This document shows, piece by piece, positions 1 to 6,063 of a stretch of DNA of 15,904 nucleotides. The position numbers were made by a program, and so were the translations under genes. The DNA comes from JACPLA01 sp035291905 (GTDB lineage Bacteria > Bacteroidota > Ignavibacteria > UBA10030), in assembly GCA_035291905.1 (NCBI GenBank), contig DATDRF010000285.1:1-15904 (forward strand). Reading direction: 5' to 3'. Position 1 is the stretch's first letter; the number at the start of each line of letters is the position of its first letter. The notes beneath the pieces were generated by a model, which was given only the letters and a program-made list of their open reading frames with translations, was not told the origin of the DNA and did not search any database.

Positions 1-70
1 CCGGTCAGGTCTTTCCCGTTGAAAAGATCTCTCCATTGAGCCGACGCATTACCGGGAAAGACCTGACCGG
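1..70. repeat. 18-bp perfect inverted repeat flanking a 34-bp loop at the window edge
   Basis: Bases 1-18 (CCGGTCAGGTCTTTCCCG) are the exact reverse complement of bases 53-70, leaving a 34-bp loop (19-52). Read on the minus strand, the loop and left arm encode NASAQWRDLFNGKDLTG, the expected start of a mature DUF1080 protein just after an A-x-A signal-peptidase site. Read forward, the same stretch gives an atypical sequence before GKDLTGW. If the loop is turned over between its arms, the forward frame becomes NASAQWRDLFNGKDLTGW with no shift. The repeat is either an assembly or amplification fold-back at a contig end, or a small invertible segment. The sequence alone cannot decide between these. 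Confidence 0.9.
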
Positions 71-1325
71 ATGGACGCAGTTGAATGGCTCGGCTCCTTA
101 CAAGGTTGAGAAAGGAATGATTGTCGGAGAGACGGTGCCGAATTCGCAAAACAGTTTTCTTTGTACGGACGAAACGTTCGCCGATTTCATTCTGGAGTTT
201 GAAACGAGACTTGAGGGGGAGTCGAACTCAGGTGTTCAGTTCCGAAGTCACCGGGATCCCGGTTTCCGGGAAGGACGGGTGTACGGATATCAGGTGGAAA
301 TCGACCCGTCTGATCGAGCGTGGAGTGGCGGTATCTATGACGAGCGATACCGCGGATGGCTGTACACGCTCGACGGGAATCCAAAGGCCCGCAAGGCTTT
401 CAGGAAGGATGGGTGGAACAAGGTTCGTGTGGAAGCTGTTGGATCCTCGATCAGGACCTGGCTCAACGGGATCCAATGTGTCAGGCTTGAAGATAACCTC
501 AGTCCGGAAGGTTTCATCGGCCTTCAGGTCCATTCCATCGGAACGGACAGCACCCTCGCCGGTCGGAAAGTCTATTGGAGGAACATCAGAATTCTGACGG
601 TAAACCCCGGTCGATTCCGAACCAGGGATGACGGATCGGTGCCGGAAGAGAATTTCATTCCAAATACGCTCACGGCGTATGAGCAGAAGAGCGGTTGGCG
701 CTTGCTTTGGGACGGGAAGACTGCGAACGGATGGCGGGGGGCAAGGCTGGACCGGTTTCCGGAATACGGTTGGAAGATGGACAATGGGCTCCTCAGTGTT
801 GTCTCGTCCGGGGGCGGGGAAGCGCGGCACGGAGGCGATGTCGTCACCATCGAGAAGTTCTCCGATTTCGAGTTGATCGTCGATTTCAGGATCACAGAAG
901 GGGCAAACAGCGGGATAAAGTACTTCGTCGATCCGGACCTGAACAAGGCAGAGGGATCGGCCATCGGGCCCGAGTATCAGATTCTGGACGACGAAAAACA
1001 CCCGGACGCAAAACTCGGGGTGAACGGAAACAGGACGGTCGGCGCGCTCTATGATCTGATCCCGCCCGTTAGAAAACGGTTCAACGGTGTTGGAATCTGG
1101 AATCGGGCGCGCATCGTGGCGAAAGGGACGCATGTCGAGCACTGGCTCAACGGATTCAAAGTGGTCGAGTACGAACGCGGAAACCAGATGTGGAAAGCTC
1201 TGGTCTCCCACAGTAAGTACACGATCTGGCCGAATTTTGGAGAACTGAAGGAGGGGAATATTCTGCTCCAGGATCACGGAGATGAGGTCTCATTCATGAA
1301 CATCAAGATACGCACTCTGAAATGA
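3..1325 (+). CDS. Tandem DUF1080 (3-keto-disaccharide hydrolase-type) protein, 5' end incomplete or inverted
   Basis: The protein has two copies of the DUF1080 (PF06439) concanavalin-like beta-sandwich. The first starts at GKDLTGW (about base 54) and ends near base 600 (WRNIRIL). The second starts at GWRLLWDGKTANGW (about base 690) and runs to the C-terminus (MNIKIRTLK). Characterised members of this family hydrolyse 3-keto-glycosides after an oxidoreductase has oxidised the sugar at C3, and many others are uncharacterised secreted proteins. The frame is open to the window edge. The first in-frame start-like codon is TTG at 36, but it has no good ribosome-binding site and lies in the inverted segment at 1-70, so neither the start nor the first ~17 residues should be trusted. 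The real protein probably has a signal peptide ending in ASA|Q, inferred from the minus-strand reading of that segment. The stop is immediately before the Gfo/Idh/MocA gene, and a coupled operon is likely. Substrate unknown. Confidence 0.85.
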   Translation, partial: GQVFPVEKISPLSRRITGKDLTGWTQLNGSAPYKVEKGMIVGETVPNSQNSFLCTDETFADFILEFETRLEGESNSGVQFRSHRDPGFREGRVYGYQVEIDPSDRAWSGGIYDERYRGWLYTLDGNPKARKAFRKDGWNKVRVEAVGSSIRTWLNGIQCVRLEDNLSPEGFIGLQVHSIGTDSTLAGRKVYWRNIRILTVNPGRFRTRDDGSVPEENFIPNTLTAYEQKSGWRLLWDGKTANGWRGARLDRFPEYGWKMDNGLLSVVSSGGGEARHGGDVVTIEKFSDFELIVDFRITEGANSGIKYFVDPDLNKAEGSAIGPEYQILDDEKHPDAKLGVNGNRTVGALYDLIPPVRKRFNGVGIWNRARIVAKGTHVEHWLNGFKVVEYERGNQMWKALVSHSKYTIWPNFGELKEGNILLQDHGDEVSFMNIKIRTLK

Positions 1326-1342
1326 AGAGAGAGGAGCATGAA

Positions 1343-2701
1343 ATGAACAGATCGAGAAGAAGGTTTCTGAAGGAATCTGCCCTTGGAGCGGCGGGCGTTT
1401 TGATAGGCCCTGCTGTGTTGAATGCAGTAAACTATCGGAGAATCCTCGGCGCTAATGACAGAATTGGCGTCGGCATCGTCGGATTTTCCGACCGTGCAAA
1501 AGATGCCCTCATTCCGGCATTCCTGAATCATGCGAAGGAATTGAATTGTGAAATCATCGGGGTGTCGGACATTTGGAATCGCCGCCGCACAGAAGGAGCT
1601 GCGTTCTTCCGGGAAAAAACGGGAAAGTCAGTCCGGCTCTACCGAAACAACGACGAGCTCTATGCAGACAAGGACGTGGAGGCAGTGATTATTTCAACCG
1701 CGGACTTTCAGCATGCTCTTCACACGGTGGAAGCTGCCGGGGCGAAACGACATGCGTATGTGGAAAAGCCGTTTGCTGAAACGATGGATGACAACCGAAA
1801 GGCATTGAAGGCGGTAAAGGATGCCGGCATTATTGTTCAGATCGGATCTCAGCGAAGGAGCGGACGGAACTATCGGGCTGCCGCAGATTACATCAAGTCC
1901 GGAAAATTTGGCGACATCACGATGGTGGAAATGACATGGAATGTGAATCAGCCCGGCCGGTGGAGGCGCCCACAGCTGGTCGCCGGCATCAAGGAATCGG
2001 ATACCGATTGGAAGCGGTACATTCTCAATCGTCCCATGGAGCCGTGGAATGCCAGTAAATATGTGGAGTACCGTTTGTTCTGGCCCTATTCATCGGGAAT
2101 CCCCGGTCAGTGGATGTGTCACCAGATTGACACGGTTCACTGGTTCAGCGGGCATCGATATCCGCGGAGTGTCGTTGCAAATGGAGGGCTCTATGTGTGG
2201 AAAGACGGAAGAACAAACAACGATACGATGACCGCAGTATTCGACTACGGGCCGAAGGACGATCCCCTGAAGGGATTCCAGGTCCTCTACTCCTCCCGCA
2301 TGCACAATTCTGCAGGCGGAGTGAAGGAGATCTATTTCTCAAATGGCGGCGAATTGAATCTGCTGACAAACAAGGTGACTCCAAACGGCGGGCTGACCGA
2401 ACGCTACGCTGCCGACATGGGAATGGAGCCGAATCTGCTCGCAGAAACAGACCTCAGCGCGCCGGCGGTCCAGGCGGAAACTGCCGCCGCGACGGGTGTC
2501 GATGAGATGACAAACATGCATATGAAAAACTGGCTCGAGTGCCTGCGAACGGGCAAGCCGACCAACGGGCCCGTGGAAGCCGGGTACGATCATTCGATTG
2601 CTACGATTATGACCACGGCCGCACTGCATACGGGAAAAGTTACTGTGTTCGATGAGAAGAGTCAGGAGGTTCTGGCGGGAGGTGACGTCTTTCAATACTA
2701 G
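1343..2701 (+). CDS. Tat-exported Gfo/Idh/MocA family oxidoreductase
   Basis: This is an NAD(P)-dependent sugar dehydrogenase-type protein of about 452 residues. The N-terminus NRSRRRFLK followed by ALGAAGVLIGPAVL is a twin-arginine signal, so the folded, cofactor-loaded enzyme is probably exported to the periplasm. A Rossmann fold begins at about residue 41 (IGVGIVGFSDRA, a variant of the usual GxGxxG). The family signature EKP is at 141-143 (YVEKPFAETMDDN). The C-terminal domain has H260, D263 and H266 in WMCHQIDTVHW, the usual active-site region. ATG 1343 is preferred over ATG 1322, which overlaps the previous stop, because GAGAGGAGC sits at good spacing before 1343 and this start puts the Tat motif at the N-terminus. 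It follows the DUF1080 gene by 17 nt. That pairing fits a 3-keto route in which the dehydrogenase oxidises C3 and DUF1080 cleaves the glycoside. The specific sugar cannot be inferred. Confidence 0.88.
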   Translation: MNRSRRRFLKESALGAAGVLIGPAVLNAVNYRRILGANDRIGVGIVGFSDRAKDALIPAFLNHAKELNCEIIGVSDIWNRRRTEGAAFFREKTGKSVRLYRNNDELYADKDVEAVIISTADFQHALHTVEAAGAKRHAYVEKPFAETMDDNRKALKAVKDAGIIVQIGSQRRSGRNYRAAADYIKSGKFGDITMVEMTWNVNQPGRWRRPQLVAGIKESDTDWKRYILNRPMEPWNASKYVEYRLFWPYSSGIPGQWMCHQIDTVHWFSGHRYPRSVVANGGLYVWKDGRTNNDTMTAVFDYGPKDDPLKGFQVLYSSRMHNSAGGVKEIYFSNGGELNLLTNKVTPNGGLTERYAADMGMEPNLLAETDLSAPAVQAETAAATGVDEMTNMHMKNWLECLRTGKPTNGPVEAGYDHSIATIMTTAALHTGKVTVFDEKSQEVLAGGDVFQY

Positions 2702-2855
2702 ACCAAGGGGGGTATTCTCCCGCGTCAACCTTTGTCATGGCATATCTGCCGTTTCTTCTGTTTCTTCTCGCTCAATTCTCACGCCGGGGGATGGCTCTTC
2801 ACGTCCACCCGTGAACCCGCATCACAATCTTTGCTCCGTTCCCGGTATCCGAAAT

Positions 2856-2870
2856 CGATAATGATTATCG
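2856..2870. promoter_or_regulatory. Perfect 7-1-7 palindrome resembling a Fur-family box
   Basis: CGATAATGATTATCG is a perfect 15-bp palindrome around a central G. Flanking GAAA (2851-2854) and TTTC (2871-2874) extend the symmetry with one unpaired T. The classical Fur 7-1-7 core TGATAATnATTATCA differs only at the outermost base of each arm. It lies about 33 bp upstream of the -35 box of the regulator gene. It could instead be an operator for another dimeric repressor. Confidence 0.5.
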
Positions 2871-2903
2871 TTTCTAGTATTGCCGCTTTTTCCTCGTTTT
2901 TTC

Positions 2904-2933
2904 TTGACATTCTGAGGTGTCTTTTGCTAACAT
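2904..2933 (+). promoter_or_regulatory. Sigma70-like promoter for the GntR-family regulator
   Basis: TTGACA (2904-2909) and TAACAT (2928-2933) are separated by 18 bp. The -35 box is a perfect match to the housekeeping consensus and the -10 box matches four of six positions. Transcription would start around 2940, just ahead of the AGGAGG ribosome-binding site. This is unlike the TTTG/TAnnTTTG promoters of Bacteroidia. The spacer also carries GACA...TGTC symmetry (2906-2921). Confidence 0.7.
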
Positions 2934-2952
2934 ACATCAGACATCATACAGG
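2934..2952 (-). promoter_or_regulatory. Candidate operator copy 1, at the regulator's own transcription start
   Basis: Read on the minus strand this is CCTGTATGATGTCTGATGT. It matches 15 of 19 bases of the element at 3716-3734 upstream of the lyase gene, including an exact CCTGTATGA, and all four differences are CA/TG transitions. It starts one base after the -10 box and runs into the Shine-Dalgarno, a typical place for autorepression. Binding by the adjacent FadR-type regulator is an inference. Confidence 0.45.
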
Positions 2953-2955
2953 AGG
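2950..2955 (+). promoter_or_regulatory. Strong Shine-Dalgarno (AGGAGG) pointing to an ATC start
   Basis: AGGAGG ends 8 nt before ATC at 2964. No ATG, GTG or TTG exists in the regulator's frame between the upstream stop (2928) and TTG at 3081, so this ribosome-binding site decides the start region of the gene. Confidence 0.7.
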
Positions 2956-2963
2956 AACCGAAT

Positions 2964-3698
2964 ATCTTTACACCAGTAGGTAACAGAGATCTTCTCAGCA
3001 AAACCGTCGCCGACAAGATTGAGGAGGCTATACGGACACGAAAAATTCTTCCGAGCAGCAAGCTGCCATCGGAATTCGAATTGTGTGAGCAGTTCAACGT
3101 CAGCCGCACAGCGGTGCGTGAGGCAGTTCGGATGCTCAGCGCAAGGGGACTTGTGACGGTGGAGAAAGGGAGAGGGGTTTTCGTAAAGAACATCTCGGTT
3201 GACAGCGTGACGGATCCGATGCATCTGTACCTGATGATGCAATTCTCCGAGGAACACGCGCTCCACCTGGTTCACGCGCGTCAAGTGATCGAACCTCCGA
3301 TCGCCGCGGATGCAGCTGTTCACCACACGCCCGAGGACGCGGACAAGCTCAAAAAGAATCTGGAGGAGCTCAAGAAGACGGATGGCGGCTTCTTGATCCT
3401 TGCAAACCTCGACATGGAATTCCACCTGAATATTGCCAAAGCTTCGGAGAATCCCATCATCCCGATTATCCTCGAACCGATTCACCGGCTCATGCCTCAG
3501 ATCAAATCTTCCGTGTACGCAGCAGTCGACGATGCAAAGCAGTCTGCCATCATCTGGCACGGGAAGATCCTCGAGAGAATTCTCGCGCGGGATCCCGAGG
3601 GCGCGTATACGGCGATGAGGGATCATCTGAATATTGCTGAATCACACATCAGGAAGATGTTGAACCTGCAAAACCACGAATCCGAGCATCAACGATAA
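2964..3698 (+). CDS. GntR-family transcriptional regulator, FadR subfamily (FCD domain), non-canonical start
   Basis: Counting from ATC 2964 the protein has 244 residues, a normal length for a FadR-type regulator. The winged helix-turn-helix spans about residues 8-74: KTVADKIEEAI, then KLPSEFELCEQFNVSRTAVREAV (the recognition helix region), then GRGVFV in the wing. The C-terminal FCD domain (about 95-235) keeps the likely metal and ligand residues D150, H154, H199 and H221. Members of this subfamily often sense hexuronates or other sugar acids, which suits the lyase and SDR genes here. The frame is open back to 2931 but has no ATG, GTG or TTG before TTG 3081. Starting there would remove the first half of the DNA-binding domain. 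AGGAGG at 2950-2955 is ideally placed for ATC 2964. This is therefore either a rare AUC initiation or a sequencing error near the start. The regulator has its own promoter, and two similar elements, one at its start site and one before the next gene, are candidate operators. Confidence 0.85.
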   Translation: MFTPVGNRDLLSKTVADKIEEAIRTRKILPSSKLPSEFELCEQFNVSRTAVREAVRMLSARGLVTVEKGRGVFVKNISVDSVTDPMHLYLMMQFSEEHALHLVHARQVIEPPIAADAAVHHTPEDADKLKKNLEELKKTDGGFLILANLDMEFHLNIAKASENPIIPIILEPIHRLMPQIKSSVYAAVDDAKQSAIIWHGKILERILARDPEGAYTAMRDHLNIAESHIRKMLNLQNHESEHQR

Positions 3699-3715
3699 CC
3701 TCTTTCTTCCTCAAA

Positions 3716-3734
3716 CCTGTATGACATCTGACAT
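3716..3734 (+). promoter_or_regulatory. Candidate operator copy 2, upstream of the lyase gene
   Basis: CCTGTATGACATCTGACAT matches the element at 2934-2952 (opposite strand) at 15 of 19 positions. The inner part ATGaCAtcTGaCAT is a near-palindrome, as expected for a dimeric GntR protein. It lies in the 73-bp gap before the heparinase-type gene, 37 bp before its ATG. No clear -35/-10 pair is seen beside it. Regulator binding is inferred. Confidence 0.45.
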
Positions 3735-3771
3735 CGAGCTTCGTTCCATGAGAGAATCCTGAGATGAAAAA

Positions 3772-6003
3772 ATGATCCTCCCTCGTCTACCCGGAATAAT
3801 TCTGATGCTGCTGATGCTGGGTCTGTTCCACGCAGCAGGAGCATACCAGAAGCCCGACTGGATCCCCCGAGCCCGGGCTGTAACAGATCAGGAACTCTTC
3901 TCCTCCCTCGACCTCACCCTCCCAGCACTCGCCGAAGTTCAAAACGCTCTTAAGAGCTCCGATACAACAAATGCCCTGAAGGCTCTTGCAGAATACTTCG
4001 GAGGGCATCGCTCACGGGTCTACTTCTTCGATCCTTCCACCGTACAAGAACGCGTGAACACCTTCGCATCCGAGTATCCGCAGCAGGTGAGGGCGATTCT
4101 TGCCGGTGCAAGCAGATTCAAGCGAACCTACGGCCAGGATGTCGATTGGCAGGTTCCGGGAAAGAATCTTCATGGGAGGCCTCACACGCCAAACACTGTT
4201 CGGCTTCTTGCGCGCCAATGGTATGCCGAGAATATCGCCCTCTCTCATTTCCTCGAGGACGAAAAGTCAGGGAGCATCGACTTTCTCATGAACCATGTCA
4301 AGGACTTCGTCGCCGACTACGAAGCAGGAAAGGCTGAGTCGGGTGGCAACGACATCTTTGAACGCTTCTATGCCGGGCACAGGGCACGCAACTGGTTGTT
4401 GATGCATCATCTCCTCCTCGGATCTCCGGATTACCGTTGGGAGGACCAAACGTTCATGTTGAAAGTTTTCCTGCTTCACGGCGCGCGGCTCGTGGACCAA
4501 TCAAGAAAATTCAATTGGGGAAATCATCAACTCCACGGATTATGCGCTCTCTACGAAATGAGCCTCATGTACCCGGAGTTTCCCGTCATGAAGGAATGGA
4601 ACACCCAGGCTCTCAAGCTCATCCTTGAGCACATGGAGAAGGAAGTTCCGCCCGACGGATTCCAGTTTGAACGCGCTTCACATTATCACAAACTGGACAT
4701 GATCAATTATTTCAGGGTATACAGGATTTCCGAACTCAATGGCGTTTCTCTGCCCGGCTGGTATCTCTCTCGTTTCAAAAAGATGTTTGATGCGGTTGCC
4801 GCGCTCGCAATGCCGACGAAGAGCCTCCCCGTTCTTCAGGATGGCCAGGATGCACAGCAGAACCGCGAGAACGATGTGAACGCGGGTACGCCGTTCGGCC
4901 TGGTACAAGCCTACACCGACGCTGCCGAATTTCCGGAGCCCCAGGAAGCTCTGTTCATGAGCCTCGGGGCGTTTCTCTTTCAGGAGCCGCAATTCAAATT
5001 CTTCGGCAGTGATCGTTTCCCCGCGGCATGGTACTGGTTTCTCGATGCGGACGCAGCAAAACGGTATGCCGATCTGAAAACTTCCTCCCCTGCGATCGGC
5101 TCGGTAGGCCTTAAGGAAACCGGATACTATGTCATGCGCACAGGATGGAAAACAGACGACCTGTACATGCTCATCGACGGAGGACTTGCGCAATACAAGC
5201 CCGATCATACCCATGGCGGCATCCTCGGGGTTATCCTCTATGCCCGCGGTCAAGTCCTTCTTCCAACCTATCACGTACGCTACAGCGATCCCTCATACCA
5301 AATTCTGAAAAACTCCCTGGTGAAGAACGTTGCGCTTGCTGACACAATGCTGCAGGGCCGATACTGGAGACCCAACAAAGCGCAGACCGGGTTTGGAATA
5401 TGGCTGCAGCTTCCCAAGCCTGTGGTCCATGCATGGGAAGCAGAGCCGGATTATGACTATTTCCGGGGATCCCACAACGCGTTTGATTCAATCGGGGTGA
5501 AGTATTCGCGGTCGATTCTTTTTATCAAACCGTACTACTGGCTGGTGCTTGATGACTTTGACTCACCAGGTCTTCATTCGTACCAGCAAATCTGGCAGGG
5601 AGATTACCGGCTCACACAAGAAGCCGGAGAGGCGGTCCAGGAGGGGAAGAGCGGTGTCCGGCTAAGGATCCTTCAGCCTTCAACCGATGCTGCCTCCATG
5701 TCACTGCACACGATTGCAGGGAAGAAGGCGGTCTGGATTGAGAAGGATGGGAAGAGCCGTGTGAGCTTTGCCACGTTGCTGGTGCCGGGTCGGGTAAGTG
5801 AGGAAATCCCCGTCTCCTTTACAGCCGGCAATCGGCCGGGCTCATATACCGTGACGTATGCGGATCGAGAGGATCGCATTACCCGTCATTCGGAAAACGA
5901 CGCGTCAGAACTCACCGTCGAACGATTTCGTGAGGGGAAGCCGGTCTCTGCGATAACGGTTGGGAAGAGGGACAAAAAATCAACAACAGAAGAAACGGAA
6001 TAG
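3772..6003 (+). CDS. Secreted heparinase II/III-family polysaccharide lyase-like protein
   Basis: This is a protein of 743 residues with a signal peptide (hydrophobic core IILMLLMLGLFHAAGA, probable cleavage near residue 24). The N-terminal half (about 40-430) looks like the alpha/alpha toroid of heparinase II/III-type lyases. It carries N251-H252 in FNWGNHQLHGL and Y305-H306 in FERASHYHKLD, both at places where this fold keeps catalytic Asn/His/Tyr residues. The second half (about 445-720) resembles the beta-sheet Heparinase_II_III domain, beginning at the H479/H481 motif DHTHGG. The family breaks uronate-containing polysaccharides by beta-elimination. I cannot assign a CAZy family: PL12, PL15, PL17 and PL21 share this architecture, and the C-terminal His motif is not the usual HxDxxS form. 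It acts in the periplasm or outside the cell. ATG 3772 has weak ribosome binding. An upstream ATG at 3764 reads MKK then stops, and one extra A in the A6 tract would fuse it in frame. Confidence 0.8.
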   Translation: MILPRLPGIILMLLMLGLFHAAGAYQKPDWIPRARAVTDQELFSSLDLTLPALAEVQNALKSSDTTNALKALAEYFGGHRSRVYFFDPSTVQERVNTFASEYPQQVRAILAGASRFKRTYGQDVDWQVPGKNLHGRPHTPNTVRLLARQWYAENIALSHFLEDEKSGSIDFLMNHVKDFVADYEAGKAESGGNDIFERFYAGHRARNWLLMHHLLLGSPDYRWEDQTFMLKVFLLHGARLVDQSRKFNWGNHQLHGLCALYEMSLMYPEFPVMKEWNTQALKLILEHMEKEVPPDGFQFERASHYHKLDMINYFRVYRISELNGVSLPGWYLSRFKKMFDAVAALAMPTKSLPVLQDGQDAQQNRENDVNAGTPFGLVQAYTDAAEFPEPQEALFMSLGAFLFQEPQFKFFGSDRFPAAWYWFLDADAAKRYADLKTSSPAIGSVGLKETGYYVMRTGWKTDDLYMLIDGGLAQYKPDHTHGGILGVILYARGQVLLPTYHVRYSDPSYQILKNSLVKNVALADTMLQGRYWRPNKAQTGFGIWLQLPKPVVHAWEAEPDYDYFRGSHNAFDSIGVKYSRSILFIKPYYWLVLDDFDSPGLHSYQQIWQGDYRLTQEAGEAVQEGKSGVRLRILQPSTDAASMSLHTIAGKKAVWIEKDGKSRVSFATLLVPGRVSEEIPVSFTAGNRPGSYTVTYADREDRITRHSENDASELTVERFREGKPVSAITVGKRDKKSTTEETE

Positions 6004-6005
6004 AC

Positions 6006-6031
6006 AAACGGTCGCTTGAGAGCGTCCGTTT
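6006..6031. terminator. Stem-loop between the lyase and TonB receptor genes
   Basis: AAACGGTCGCT (6006-6016) and AGCGTCCGTTT (6021-6031) pair over 11 positions with one T-T mismatch around a TGAG loop. It starts 3 nt after the lyase stop. The stem ends in TTT but has no longer T-run, so it is a weak intrinsic terminator, an attenuating structure or an mRNA 3'-end stabiliser. Its position suggests uneven expression of the lyase and the membrane cassette. Confidence 0.6.
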
Positions 6032-6063
6032 CTGAAAAACGACAATAGCGACAGGAGTGGATC

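Larger units (their letters stand above)
2702..2963 (+). other. Intergenic regulatory region
   Basis: This 262-bp stretch has no credible gene. After the Gfo/Idh/MocA stop there is only a weak hairpin (2708-2721, five pairs with one G-T), and a 6-bp inverted repeat TTCACG/CGTGAA at 2798-2815 with no T-tract, so no convincing terminator is seen. The middle is pyrimidine-rich. The right half holds a Fur-like palindrome, a promoter, a candidate operator and a strong Shine-Dalgarno sequence, each listed separately. Confidence 0.7.

Noticed and set aside
1..70. Divergent second DUF1080 gene on the minus strand leaving the window
   Set aside because: Its upstream codons (through bases 71-100) do not form a signal peptide and lie inside the forward gene; an inverted or folded-back copy of the same N-terminus explains it better.
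228..1277. Long minus-strand open frame (349 codons) across the DUF1080 gene
   Set aside because: It has no recognisable domain and mirrors a strongly supported + strand gene; it is rich in P, R and S in the manner of antisense shadows.
2798..2815. TTCACG/CGTGAA inverted repeat as a terminator of the Gfo/Idh/MocA gene
   Set aside because: The stem is only 6 bp and no T-run follows; it lies almost 100 bp after the stop.
3081..3698. Regulator beginning at TTG 3081
   Set aside because: This start would cut off the first ~39 residues of the winged HTH and has no Shine-Dalgarno, while conserved HTH sequence and AGGAGG lie upstream.
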